Assembly (NCBI GenBank): GCA_964410965.1
Contig: CAYPIY010000012.1
Location: 1-64,000 of the forward strand
DNA length: 64,000 nt
From: JBBIRG01 sp964410965
Lineage (GTDB): Bacteria; CLD3; SB21; JBBIRG01
Reading direction: 5' to 3'
This document shows positions 37,601-46,100 of this stretch, one piece after another (positions within the stretch are counted from its first letter, which is position 1; every line of letters begins with the position of its first letter). Both the position numbers and the translations under genes were made by a program. A model generated the notes under the pieces. That model saw only the letters and a list, made by a program, of their open reading frames with translations. It did not search any database and was not told the origin of the DNA.

Positions 37601-37945
37601 AATGTCGGGGTTGTCAATATCTTTGATTCTCTTCAGAGCTTCTGAATTGGGCTCGTCGTGCGGATCGCGGAAGGGGTAATACAATTTGAGCGCGAAATCG
37701 TTTCCGGTATTATCGCGAATCAGGTAAATGACAGCCTCGCCGGTTATCTTTTCGCCTGAAATAATGCTTTCGATCCTGTATTCACCGCCGGCTAAATGAA
37801 CGGTATCACCGGCGCCCAGATTATGCGCGGTGGTGCGGTCGGTGCGCGAATCCGTCTGCGTGCCGTAGGAAGCGGTTTTTAACGCGTCATCGGAAGATGT
37901 CGAATAAACTTTAGTCGCGTTTGTTTTGGAATTATCATCTTTCAT
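34640..37945 (-). CDS. Large membrane Ser/Thr protein kinase with SH3-like repeats
   Basis: A 1101-aa multi-domain protein. The kinase domain (about 50-320) has the ATP-site Lys in FALKLYY, catalytic loop HCDLKPQN (D184; HCD instead of HRD) and GDYGSA in place of DFG; catalytic residues are kept, so activity is plausible. A helical middle region (about 350-700) is shared with the next gene upstream. Four or more membrane helices lie at about 735-877. A C-terminal region (about 885-1101) carries three or four SH3b-like repeats marked by GWYLVR, GWYLVRHKNHEGYL and DWYLIRTTNREYGYI. The membrane part puts kinase and SH3 region on opposite sides if the helix number is odd, otherwise on the same side. 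No HlyD, PASTA or vWA domain is present. Confidence 0.85.
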   Translation of the reverse strand: MKDDNSKTNATKVYSTSSDDALKTASYGTQTDSRTDRTTAHNLGAGDTVHLAGGEYRIESIISGEKITGEAVIYLIRDNTGNDFALKLYYPFRDPHDEPNSEALKRIKDIDNPDILKLHHFGTGAEKFNGQFCYEISDFAKGGDLLKVENIKEKYSPEFIERHVIKEIFKGIQILHENRIYHCDLKPQNVFYRDENQKDLVIGDYGSAKTFEQSSEKELSYMSVVKGTDFYLAPEQAIGIISEKNDYYSFGMIILHLLYPEKIDQQTLRKIYERRAAEKPIIDYDPKYKRLSDLIAGLTLQDIQQRWGQKEVSLWLAGKSVAVHYKKAAAPSVMPVKLRSKTIETEEDLLEYVQKGDDWHRFLIEDQQGYNLLLTWVSQVQDLDSKQSFDKLMRIAAKQGKLFIREAILRYFQPDLPVKLLTLYDVFQADDIETLTVNFLKELDDQWKIIRNPDLPLFSFIMALEQYADSAEGDKKKAAQAIIRRFLKAFGVKSLNASSQKELKKALKKSATGNEPLTVVTGQWDLLSKEITDEGMIRIFYDFNPARGFRDLAGNTMTALEEVALCFAGNPGLWKDRFLSAERKIFLEKTDRVLLNAKERSEFLLDVFKGQLLNAVHIEKWTPMLDSDRVNLKYTITGSLTDFLQSRNILEELNSKPISGSVTVSDFSLKSPDVICTEIIKYTEIDQRLPEKKWSPVSLEQLHTDTTLYQKTFISDIQQRQKRIFRSDLMQSVRSFIMLLPVIPLYLLYLSGIDKNHAAIGFLSGILPFTFDVSGLGLSENTVFAMAGNMAVLMFVSIIPSWIACRCNLGWIFGFVITHVTLIAVWFITPVPMAALSLIANPAVLYIMKTSRVRIWPFLVSVVPVLMIIFITDILFKDTPPSAKVRNPLNAIVLIRNASINDDKPVFMHTGLSEDDPVVGRIVDKDSLLIIDEKKGWYLVRNQGSEGFAQSEKIGLPGYLKMPGWRPSADVTCPMNMHIYPKSNEALIRAGKSDANAVLGTVIRDEFATVLAVDSGWYLVRHKNHEGYLKINDVNEEILKKGRLINRYAVARKEPSASAKALRSRVPVTLNIYSEHEDWYLIRTTNREYGYIMKKDIRILQ

Positions 37946-38012
37946 GGTTTATCACAGCAATCATTGGAAATTCATTCGATATTATATGCAATTCCTTCGG
38001 ATATTATATCAT

Positions 38013-40115
38013 TCACTCCCTCACAACATTCACGCTTTTCCGAAGCACGTATCCTTTCCTCGAACGATAATCGAATCCCCGCCGGATACAAAACCAGTCG
38101 CCTTCAATGCCAAACACTGAAACACTTTCTCTTACGGGCATCATTTCAAGAACCCTGGAATTCAGAGACGGTTCCGACATCATCGGAACGGCTGAATCCG
38201 TCACAACCGCGTAAAACAGCGGTGGTTGAGGGACTAAGCTGTCCTGAATGTATCCCTCGGCATCCTTAAACCGGATGAGGCTCCATCCGTTCTCACGGGC
38301 GAGAATGTTAACTGTATCATGAAATTGCAGTAATCCAACCGGCGAGTGACTTTCAGAAGGCCCGGAACGAAAGACCTCCCAGCCTGTCGCGCGGGCAGAA
38401 ACATTCAACGGCTGTTGAACGCCGGTTGAAGGGGGTTTATCCCGGAGGGCTAACTCTCCGGAAAATATTACCACAAAAAAAAGAAGAAGCGATAAAAACA
38501 AAGGGATGATTTTAATCCGGAATAATCCGGCCGCGAACATCAGTATCGGCACTCCCAGAAGAGTGAGGCCGGCAAGAGGCAGCGGAAAAAGAAAGGTGAA
38601 AGGGCCTAATAATGAAAGCCAGATTACGAGACTGACAATATATCCGGCCAGATATTCTTTTCTAAACGTCAGAATAAGAGCCGGCATAACTGAAAACAGA
38701 ACCAGAAACGGCAGTCCGAAATTACTCGTTTTGCTTTCCACGACCCATGGATCGTCAAAAGTCATAATGAACGGAGTAAATCCGGAGAGAAAATTGATCA
38801 GTTTGAAGCTTTTTTCAAAATAGGCGATACTGATAAAGTAAAAGACAACCACAGGGAAAAGAACGAAAAACGACTGCAGGGTTTGCCATACATGTTTCCG
38901 AGTCATCGATTTGCGTTCAGTTTTAACGTTTTCCTTCAGATATTCCTGAAATCGGCTGAAATTTTCCTGTATCATTCCAACCGAGTAGCTCGCCCAGCGG
39001 TTTTCGGTGAACATGTACTTTTTATCCAGTTCTTTCAGAAGGGCGGCGCCGAGATCCCATGCGGAAGATGAAAGAAATGACGGCATCACAATCCGGTTAC
39101 GGTCGACTTCTTCCATCAGTTTCTCTTTGATGCCGTGATCTTCCAGAAACTGATTCGCGTTGCACGTAATCCGGTAAACGATAACTGCCGAAGGACCGTC
39201 ATGACTAATGGCCGTATCGGGGTATGTCTGGATAATATCAATGTCGAATACGGAATGTTCGCCGAATGCCCTTAACAGAAAATCCTCACGCTTTTTGTTG
39301 ATGAGCGTCGTAAGGTTTTTATCACGAAGGTAATGATTGCGTTCTTCCTTGAGAAAACGGTCATCCCAGTATTCCGGATGCGCTGCGAACAGCAAGCCGA
39401 TTTCTTTGATTTCCGAAAAATTATTTCCTTCATTGTCACGGAATGTACGGCCAGGATTGAATTCATAAAACAAATTCACCAAGCCCTCATCCGTAACATC
39501 TTTCCGGGGCAGCGTCCAGTCGCTGTCCTGCGGCGCTGAAGAATCGGCTGGCTGATCGGTCCTGTGCTTGAAACAACGGCTGATTCTCTCAAGCACAGAC
39601 TCAGCGGCTTTCTTTCTCTCGCCTGTAGCCGACCAGATCATTTGTTCCAGCGCTATACCGAATGAAAAAACGTATAAGTCCATATCGCTCAGTCCGGCCT
39701 TCCTCCATAACTGATCGAGCTGAACAGTAAATTCCTTGGCGGTTTTTTCAGGATCATCAGTGTGAAACAGGTCGATGTCACTGACAACTTTTACCGGGCT
39801 TTCCGGTTTCAAAAAGCGAACCAGCGCTTCCCGGACATGTCCTGCTCCTTGTGGTTTCACGGTTTGAATCAAAGATTCAAACCGCCGCCTGTTTTGCTCT
39901 CCCTGCAGACAGCCGATCCATTCAACGAGTTTTACTAATTTCTTTTGTTTTTCAATCAGCAGGCGGAACCATTCTTTTTCAGCGCCGAGAAAATTGATCA
40001 TGTCATCCGGGGTTTGGAGGATGGTATCGCCGCACTGGATCACATTTGCCGGAGCCGTATTTGTTTTCAGGTTGCGGGATGATTTACCGGTGTTATCGTT
40101 TTTATGATCACTCAT
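38013..40115 (-). CDS. Kinase-less paralog of the large membrane kinase
   Basis: A 700-aa protein that matches the middle, membrane and SH3-like parts of the downstream kinase but lacks any kinase domain. Shared landmarks are DEGLVNLFYEFNPGRTFRD versus DEGMIRIFYDFNPARGFRD, FSFGIALEQ versus FSFIMALEQ, membrane segments at about 415-560, and SH3-like repeats with NGWSLIRFKDAEGYI and GDWFCIRRGFD. The start at 40115 (MSDHKNDN) has GAGAGGG upstream; a longer frame to 40163 adds 16 residues. It may form a hetero-oligomer with the kinase or act as a non-catalytic receptor. Its C-terminus lies 67 bp from the kinase start. Confidence 0.8.
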   Translation of the reverse strand: MSDHKNDNTGKSSRNLKTNTAPANVIQCGDTILQTPDDMINFLGAEKEWFRLLIEKQKKLVKLVEWIGCLQGEQNRRRFESLIQTVKPQGAGHVREALVRFLKPESPVKVVSDIDLFHTDDPEKTAKEFTVQLDQLWRKAGLSDMDLYVFSFGIALEQMIWSATGERKKAAESVLERISRCFKHRTDQPADSSAPQDSDWTLPRKDVTDEGLVNLFYEFNPGRTFRDNEGNNFSEIKEIGLLFAAHPEYWDDRFLKEERNHYLRDKNLTTLINKKREDFLLRAFGEHSVFDIDIIQTYPDTAISHDGPSAVIVYRITCNANQFLEDHGIKEKLMEEVDRNRIVMPSFLSSSAWDLGAALLKELDKKYMFTENRWASYSVGMIQENFSRFQEYLKENVKTERKSMTRKHVWQTLQSFFVLFPVVVFYFISIAYFEKSFKLINFLSGFTPFIMTFDDPWVVESKTSNFGLPFLVLFSVMPALILTFRKEYLAGYIVSLVIWLSLLGPFTFLFPLPLAGLTLLGVPILMFAAGLFRIKIIPLFLSLLLFFVVIFSGELALRDKPPSTGVQQPLNVSARATGWEVFRSGPSESHSPVGLLQFHDTVNILARENGWSLIRFKDAEGYIQDSLVPQPPLFYAVVTDSAVPMMSEPSLNSRVLEMMPVRESVSVFGIEGDWFCIRRGFDYRSRKGYVLRKSVNVVRE

Positions 40116-40207
40116 AATACCCTCTCTATAACAAACTGAAAAGCACAGCCTGAAGAAAACCAAACTATAACGGTCTAAGGTGTTTATTGCCGTTCAGCCG
40201 CGGCTGA

Positions 40208-40699
40208 TCACGGCTCCCCGCAATCGCCGTTATTTTCATAAAGCGCCGGAACGTCATTTTCAAAGCCGCTCAATATATAACGAACTTTTCCGGAGGAGCC
40301 GCCCAGATCCCATTCGGTCAATCGATATGAATCGTCAAGAAAACAGAATGATAGTTCTTTGGTTTCTCCCGATTGGGAATAGGAATTTTTCACCCGGAGA
40401 CGGCACCGATCGTTATCGCGGATTATTTCGAGCACTTCATACATATCAGAATCCTGGCCGTAAAATATAATCAGTTTCATGGGTCCGTCAGACGGCTTTG
40501 TTATTTTCAGTGTACCGATGCCGGCATAACAATAGTGGTAGATCACCCATTCGCCTTTAACTTCCGTCAGGCGTATCCATTTGGACGATTCCACGCAATC
40601 GGTTGAAACGGACTGATCCTGGCAATAAAGATTCGTCCATGATGACAGCGGCAGAAGAATGAATACACATGTCATCGTAATTTTGATGAAGTTCATCAT
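40208..40699 (-). CDS. Secreted hypothetical protein
   Basis: A 163-aa protein with an N-terminal signal peptide (MMNFIKITMTCVFILLPLSS) and about five Cys residues in the mature part, suggesting a periplasmic, possibly disulfide-bonded beta-rich domain. The family is not recognised. Its ATG overlaps the stop of the lipoprotein gene (ATGA), so the two are translationally coupled. It ends 93 bp before the kinase-less paralog starts. Confidence 0.6.
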   Translation of the reverse strand: MMNFIKITMTCVFILLPLSSWTNLYCQDQSVSTDCVESSKWIRLTEVKGEWVIYHYCYAGIGTLKITKPSDGPMKLIIFYGQDSDMYEVLEIIRDNDRCRLRVKNSYSQSGETKELSFCFLDDSYRLTEWDLGGSSGKVRYILSGFENDVPALYENNGDCGEP

Positions 40700-41526
40700 T
40701 TCTTTTTATTCTCAAATCCCCATATCTCTGTATAAGACGATTCCGTAAATCCGCTTTTCGTAATATGCTCATATTCGCCGATGATGGTGGCGTAATTCTG
40801 GAATAATGTTCCCTGATACGTTACGGTAATCAGTCCGCCGCCGGATGGTTTGGGCTGGGACTTCATCAGTATTGAACCGTCGTCTTTCAGTTCCACGGTA
40901 AGATTAGTCATCGTTTTCGCGACTTTGATCTGAGCGGTAATGTTGCCTTGTTTTTCTGCGAATTTGATGCTGGCGGGTTTTTTGCCGGCAACGCCTTCCC
41001 ATTTTCCGGTGAATAAGGCCGTTTCGGCTTTTTTCATGTCAATGGGCGGATCCACATCTTCAATTTTTTGTTGGGATGAAACCGACCATGCGCCGCTTTC
41101 CGGATGAGCGATATCACGGGCTGTTCCCGTGATGGTTACGGTATCTGAGGATAGTTTGCCGGTCAGCGTGTCTAACCCGAAACTGCCGTAACCGCCGACG
41201 CGTTTGTAAGACATTCCTTTCATGCTGATCAATCCGCTGTCGCTGATGTCCACGGACAGGACTTCCTTCACGCTGGGCTTGGTGAAATGCGTGTACATCA
41301 TTTCCGCTGTCAGTACATTGTTCTCTTTCGTAAAAGTCAATACGATCGGCTGATCCATAATTTTTCCGACCCATGTTCTGGACATCAGCGTCTGGGTAAT
41401 ATTATCTTTTATTGACCCTTTCTTGCCGTCCGTCCCGGAGGTACAGCCGAATATTGTCAGAGCGGCGGTTAATACAATTGCAATCAATAACGAACCCGTT
41501 ACCCTTGAACGTGTCATGGTTTTCAT
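40696..41526 (-). CDS. Lipoprotein with two copies of a beta-rich sensor-like domain
   Basis: A 276-aa lipoprotein: signal peptide and lipobox TIFGC (Cys28). The mature part contains two similar units, each opening with a W-x-G motif (RTWVGKIMDQ near 50, GKWEGVAGKK near 173) and running through strands with alternating I/L-x-V/F to a conserved D-S/D-G-x-I/L-x-M step (SGLISMKG; DGSILMKS). The outer part of the transmembrane kinase encoded just upstream has the same pattern (NPWIGHSGEN, LGIITITA). I infer a common ligand-binding domain present twice here and once in the kinase. The ribosome site is AAGGAGAG. Confidence 0.65.
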   Translation of the reverse strand: MKTMTRSRVTGSLLIAIVLTAALTIFGCTSGTDGKKGSIKDNITQTLMSRTWVGKIMDQPIVLTFTKENNVLTAEMMYTHFTKPSVKEVLSVDISDSGLISMKGMSYKRVGGYGSFGLDTLTGKLSSDTVTITGTARDIAHPESGAWSVSSQQKIEDVDPPIDMKKAETALFTGKWEGVAGKKPASIKFAEKQGNITAQIKVAKTMTNLTVELKDDGSILMKSQPKPSGGGLITVTYQGTLFQNYATIIGEYEHITKSGFTESSYTEIWGFENKKK

Positions 41527-41571
41527 AAATCTCTCCTTGTTAATTTTTATAAACCGGACGTGAATTATTTT

Positions 41572-43020
41572 TTATTGAACCGTATTCCTGAAATAGAAAG
41601 CGTTTGTGGTCGTATAACCGGAGCCGCCCTGCTGATAGTGGCGCTCACAATTCCCAAATAGACCGGTCAGATCATCGGTGATATTGCCGTAATAGGATTC
41701 GGTGATGTTGACGCCATCCGAAACCCGTCTCGCGGTAATCGTGATGATGCCCAGGGAACTGACTTCAATTCCCGCTCGGCTGGAGGGGCCTGAAAAATCT
41801 TTTCTTCTTTTGTGATATTCATTGAATGTTCCGGAAAGTTTGCCGGATTTTCGTATTACAGACAGCTTGACCTGATTTTCTCCGCTATGACCAATCCAGG
41901 GATTTGAAATTAAAACGGAATCGATGACGGAACGGCTGAGATTTGTCGCCGCATGTAAGGTTATTTCTTTTTTATCAGAAAGGGCGTTATTTTTTTGAGA
42001 TGTTCCGTCCGTAACCTGAGCGGGTTTCGATTGTTCGGCAGTCTGTTTAATGCTTTCCGGCGTTGTATTTACAGTAAGGATCACGGTAAAAACAAGAATG
42101 AAAATAAGTACAAGTCCTAAGATGAAGACTTGCGGTTTTTTAAGAATCGAATTACCCGAAAGAGATTCTTTTCGTTCCGGGACTTGTTCACGGGTAATTT
42201 CATCCGCCGGTTTTTGCGCGCGGATTTTTTTATCCAGCATATCCAGCGCGCGATCGGGATCACACAGCCGGTTTCCCAGGCCGGGAAGCGTCATTTGTTC
42301 CAGCGTCATCAGGATGTTCTCCGGCATATGTCCCAATAGTTTATTCGCGTCGATCTGGCCGGTTTTCGGATTCAGCGGAAACTGCATCGGGTCACAGTGT
42401 GTGGCCAATGCCATAAAACATACGCCGAGGCTGTACATGTCCGACGCGGGCACGGACTGACCCATGATCTGCTCGGGCGGCATGTACCCGAACGTGCCGA
42501 CGGACGTGGACATGCCCGAAGACATCGGATCGATCATATTCTTCACGGAACCGAAATCAACGAGAAACGCTTTTCCCTCATTCAGGATAATATTTTTCGG
42601 TGTGATGTCGCGGTGAATCACCGGCGGAACCATGCGGTGCAGGTATTTCAGTATGTGCAGGGACTGGCTCAGGTATTGGCGGAATTCCTTTTCGTCAACC
42701 GGTACCTGCTTTTCAATCACCGACTGCATCGTCACGCCTTCAATGAAGGACTGCACGAGACAGAACTGCTTATTATCCGGTTCGGCGAAATAATCGATGT
42801 ACTTCGGAATTTGCGGGTGGTTCAGTTTTCTTAGCACTTCCGCCTCACGCTCGAACAGTTCGACCATCTTCCAGTCGCTCACGCGGCTCAGGTGCATCTG
42901 CTTGAGAATCAATTGCTGTCCCGTTTTTGCGCTGGCAACAAGATACGTTACGCCCATGCCTCCGTGCGCGTATTCACGAATAACGGTATAGGTATCCTTA
43001 GGGGATTGAAAAGTTGTCAT
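41572..43020 (-). CDS. Transmembrane Ser/Thr protein kinase
   Basis: A 482-aa Hanks-type kinase. Domains: kinase (about 8-265) with glycine loop HGGMGVTYL, Lys in LILKQM, catalytic HRDITPKN (D138), DFGSV and the activation segment SVGTFGYMPPEQ; a linker; one transmembrane helix (about 296-317); and an outer domain (about 355-482) starting NPWIGHSGEN. The layout, kinase inside and sensor outside, is that of receptor-type bacterial kinases, but with a different outer domain from PASTA. It is the first gene after lpxA on this strand (140-bp gap, probably with its own promoter) and starts the kinase/FHA/AAA+ set. Confidence 0.9.
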   Translation of the reverse strand: MTTFQSPKDTYTVIREYAHGGMGVTYLVASAKTGQQLILKQMHLSRVSDWKMVELFEREAEVLRKLNHPQIPKYIDYFAEPDNKQFCLVQSFIEGVTMQSVIEKQVPVDEKEFRQYLSQSLHILKYLHRMVPPVIHRDITPKNIILNEGKAFLVDFGSVKNMIDPMSSGMSTSVGTFGYMPPEQIMGQSVPASDMYSLGVCFMALATHCDPMQFPLNPKTGQIDANKLLGHMPENILMTLEQMTLPGLGNRLCDPDRALDMLDKKIRAQKPADEITREQVPERKESLSGNSILKKPQVFILGLVLIFILVFTVILTVNTTPESIKQTAEQSKPAQVTDGTSQKNNALSDKKEITLHAATNLSRSVIDSVLISNPWIGHSGENQVKLSVIRKSGKLSGTFNEYHKRRKDFSGPSSRAGIEVSSLGIITITARRVSDGVNITESYYGNITDDLTGLFGNCERHYQQGGSGYTTTNAFYFRNTVQ

Positions 43021-43160
43021 ACCTCAATATCAGAAAGTGATTGCTGTATAAAAATTAGTAAACATAATAATGGTTGTCAACGATTATTACTGTTATCACA
43101 AATCGCTGACAATAATCCATAATTGCGATTTTGGATAAAAAAAGGATACGAAAAAAAATA

Positions 43161-43940
43161 CTATTTCTTAATGACGCCCCGTTCCGAGTTCTCAATAAAA
43201 CGGATGATTTCTTCTGTTTCGGTATTTGTTTCCAAATCTTCCCTGATTCTGTTCAAAGCCGCAGACGTGTTCAGTCCCGAACGATAAAGTATGAAAAAAG
43301 CCTTGTCGATATTTTTTATTTGTTCCTGTGAAAAACCGTTTCTTTTCAGTCCTGTGTAATTCAGGCCGGCGAATTTCAGCGGTTCCCCGGCGGCGAGTAC
43401 ATAGGGAGGCACGTCTTTATTGACGCGGTATCCGCCTCCGATGAACGCGTATTTTCCGATTTTCACGAACTGATGCACCGGCACCATTCCCCCGATTCCC
43501 GCGAAATCATCGATGGTGACGTGCCCGGCCAGCTGTACGGCGTTCGCGAGTATCACGTTGTTTCCGATATGACAGTCATGCGCGACATGCGAATATGCCA
43601 TCAGCAAGCAGTTTTTCCCGACCGAGGTGCTGCCCGTCGCTGACGTTCCGCGGTTGATGGTGACAAATTCCCTTATGACGGTGGAATCGTCTACCGTCAA
43701 TAAAGAATCCTCATACTGAAATTTCAGGTCCTGGGGAATCTGCCCCACCGAGCAGGACTGATACAGCTGACATTTCTTACCGATCCTTGTATAAGGGAAA
43801 ACATGAGCGTGCGAGCCAACAGAAGATCCCTCGCCGATGATGACATTATTGTCAATGATGGCGTACGGGCCCACGGTCACAGACTGGGCGATGTCCGATT
43901 CCGGAGAAATGATGGCGGCAGGGTGGATGTAATGCGTCAT
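43161..43940 (-). CDS. lpxA: UDP-N-acetylglucosamine acyltransferase
   Basis: First enzyme of lipid A synthesis: transfers a 3-hydroxyacyl chain from acyl carrier protein to UDP-GlcNAc in the cytoplasm. The left-handed beta-helix hexapeptide repeats are clear (IHPAAIISPESDIAQSVTVG, VTIDDFAGIGGMVPVHQFVK), with the catalytic His region in YSHVAHDCHIGNNV, followed by the C-terminal helical part (NYTGLKRNGFSQEQI). The start at 43940 (MTHYIHPAAI) has AGGGAAA upstream; the longer frame to 44009 is unsupported. 259 aa agrees with the E. coli enzyme (262). It is divergent from holB and not near lpxC (60991). Confidence 0.95.
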   Translation of the reverse strand: MTHYIHPAAIISPESDIAQSVTVGPYAIIDNNVIIGEGSSVGSHAHVFPYTRIGKKCQLYQSCSVGQIPQDLKFQYEDSLLTVDDSTVIREFVTINRGTSATGSTSVGKNCLLMAYSHVAHDCHIGNNVILANAVQLAGHVTIDDFAGIGGMVPVHQFVKIGKYAFIGGGYRVNKDVPPYVLAAGEPLKFAGLNYTGLKRNGFSQEQIKNIDKAFFILYRSGLNTSAALNRIREDLETNTETEEIIRFIENSERGVIKK

Positions 43941-44068
43941 TAATTTCCCTGATAATGAAATTGCAGATGTAAAGTAGGATTTTTTTCCAAAAAAAAAACA
44001 ATTATTCAAATGCCCGCTTGATTTTCCGTATTCGGCAACGTATATTCACGAAATTTTTAGGGCAGTCT

Positions 44069-45211
44069 ATGTTACAACACGTTATTGGCCAGGACATCGC
44101 AAAGCATTATTTAATCGGTTCTCACCGGCAGAAACGGCTGGCGCACGCGTACCTGTTGTCCGGCGCGGAAGGCTGGGGAGCTGAGGAACTCGCCCTGGAA
44201 TTTGCCCGCTACTTATTGTGCGACCGGCCGGACACTCAAAACGCCGAATACTGCGGCGCCTGCCGCTCATGTCTGCAGAGTAAAAAATTCCAGCATCCGG
44301 ATATGCATTATTATTTTCCCGTATTGAAATCTCTTAACGAAGATGAGATCCGCGAGCTTATCGAGGAAAAAATTTCAGACCTTTATGTCCCCCTGAAAGT
44401 CACGGGGGGAAGCATTCACATCGGCGACCCGGAAAACCCCGAAGAAAAATCGATACGCTCGCTGATACGCGAATCATCGGTCAGGTCATTCACGGGAAAA
44501 ATAAAAATCTTTATTATCACCTTCGCCGATGCCATGAACGCCGAAGCGGCCAACGCATTCCTGAAGATTCTTGAAGAACCGCCCCCTCAGACACTTTTTT
44601 TTCTTACGACCTCGCAACCGAACGCTCTGCTTCCCACCATAATTTCCCGGTGTCAGATTGTGCGGCTGACCCAGTTGGCTGAGAGCGAAATCGTAGACGT
44701 ACTTACCGCTAAGGGCGGACTTGCGGAAGAACAAGCCGTTCTCCTGGCGAGACTGTCGGAGGGTAATTACGCCAGGGCGGTACAGATGCAAAGGGGCAAT
44801 CTCGAGCCAATACGTGATTGGATGCTGAATTTTCTTCTCGCCGCCGTATCTTCCCGGCCGGCGGATCTTCCCGAATTTCTGGACAAACTGATCCGGGAGT
44901 ACGGTAAAGACAAAACAACCGCGGTAACGATCCTGCAGCTGATGCTGACCTGGTTTCAGGACACCGCCGCGCTGATAAACTGCGGAAAAGACAAGAGCGC
45001 CGTCCTGAGCAGGATAACGAATATCGATAAGGCGGAACGCCTTCAGAAGTTTGCCGGACGATTTCCCGGTATCCCGCTCGCCGAGATCGCCGGAGAGATC
45101 GAAAAAGCAGTTGAACTTATATTGAGAAATGTCTATCTTCCGCTGGTATTCACTCAGCTGGGTCTCTCATTGCGAAAGCGCATCATGGAACCGGACAGCG
45201 GACAATATTGA
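44069..45211 (+). CDS. holB: DNA polymerase III delta' subunit
   Basis: Clamp-loader subunit, 380 aa. It opens MLQHVIGQDIAKHYL and has the zinc-binding cysteines CGACRSC near residue 67. There is no functional Walker A (GAEGWGAEE in its place, as usual for delta'), and the hallmark NAFLKILEEPPPQTLFFLTT precedes the sensor-1/SRC motif IISRCQ. The start at 44069 is preferred over an in-frame TTG at 44018 because TTAGGG lies upstream and the family starts here. It heads a long + strand operon; ricT follows after 13 bp, the same order as in Bacillus subtilis. Confidence 0.92.
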   Translation: MLQHVIGQDIAKHYLIGSHRQKRLAHAYLLSGAEGWGAEELALEFARYLLCDRPDTQNAEYCGACRSCLQSKKFQHPDMHYYFPVLKSLNEDEIRELIEEKISDLYVPLKVTGGSIHIGDPENPEEKSIRSLIRESSVRSFTGKIKIFIITFADAMNAEAANAFLKILEEPPPQTLFFLTTSQPNALLPTIISRCQIVRLTQLAESEIVDVLTAKGGLAEEQAVLLARLSEGNYARAVQMQRGNLEPIRDWMLNFLLAAVSSRPADLPEFLDKLIREYGKDKTTAVTILQLMLTWFQDTAALINCGKDKSAVLSRITNIDKAERLQKFAGRFPGIPLAEIAGEIEKAVELILRNVYLPLVFTQLGLSLRKRIMEPDSGQY

Positions 45212-45224
45212 TCAGAAAGAAGGT

Positions 45225-46067
45225 ATGCAGAACGTTATACAAGTAGAATTCAAAGCCAACCGCAAAGAATATTATTACAATAAAGACTCGTTAGCGGTCA
45301 AAAAAAACGATTTTGTGCTGGTTGAAGCCGAGGTGGGGCTGGATATGGGTAAGGTCAGGTTCGGCCCGGATGAAATCGATTCCCAATCCGTTGAGGGAAA
45401 AGAACTCAGGTCGGTGATCCGGCTGGCCCTGAACGACGATCTGAATGCGCTGGACGACAACCGCAAGGAGGAAGAAAAGGCGAAAACGGTTATCCGCGAG
45501 AAAATAATCAAATTCGGCCTCAAAATGAAACTGGTCGACGCGGAATATCAATTTGACCGCAAACGGCTGGTGTTTTATTTTACAGCGGAAAAACGCGTGG
45601 ATTTCAGGGCGCTGGTGCGTGAACTGGCCGGCGAGTTTAAAACCCGCATCGAGCTCCGTCAGATAGGCGTCCGGGACGAATCCAAGCGGATCGACGGGTA
45701 CGGCCCCTGCGGACGGCGCGTCTGTTGCAGCTCTTTCCTGACGGAATTCAAGCCCGTCACCACCGAATCCGCGAAAGACCAGGGTCTGCAGCTGAATCCC
45801 TCGAAACTGACCGGAATGTGCGGCCGCCTGAAATGCTGTCTCGGCTATGAACGCGATTTTTATGTATCTACGCTGACACGGCTGCCGAGGGTGGGTACAC
45901 CCATCAAAACCCAGCGCGGTTCCGGGGAAATCACCAACGTGGATATTATCCGGAATTTTATAACAGTCAGACACGGCGACGGCGAGATGGAAATCATCGC
46001 ATTGTCAGAAGCCGCGCAGTATCTGAAAATCGACCTGAGCGGCATCATTCCCGGCTCGGAAGATTAA
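45225..46067 (+). CDS. PSP1-domain protein, RicT/YaaT-like
   Basis: A 280-aa cytoplasmic protein with the PSP1 domain. The conserved Cys set GRRVCCSSFL and GMCGRLKCCLGYE corresponds to the Fe-S ligands described for RicT (YaaT) of B. subtilis, where it forms the Y-complex with RicA/RicF and acts on RNA processing and sporulation. RicA and RicF homologues are not in the window. The start at 45225 (MQNVIQVEFK) is supported by GAAAGAAGG upstream; the longer frame from 45129 overlaps holB. Confidence 0.85.
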   Translation: MQNVIQVEFKANRKEYYYNKDSLAVKKNDFVLVEAEVGLDMGKVRFGPDEIDSQSVEGKELRSVIRLALNDDLNALDDNRKEEEKAKTVIREKIIKFGLKMKLVDAEYQFDRKRLVFYFTAEKRVDFRALVRELAGEFKTRIELRQIGVRDESKRIDGYGPCGRRVCCSSFLTEFKPVTTESAKDQGLQLNPSKLTGMCGRLKCCLGYERDFYVSTLTRLPRVGTPIKTQRGSGEITNVDIIRNFITVRHGDGEMEIIALSEAAQYLKIDLSGIIPGSED

Positions 46068-46100
46068 AACGATTATCATCACCCAATCAGGAGATGTTTT

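Noticed and set aside
30010..43020. FHA + Ser/Thr kinase + ClpB-like ATPase as a type VI secretion regulatory module
   Set aside because: No Tss core genes (sheath, baseplate, Hcp, VgrG, IcmF) are near, and the ATPase lacks the ClpV N-domain and an intact first AAA domain.
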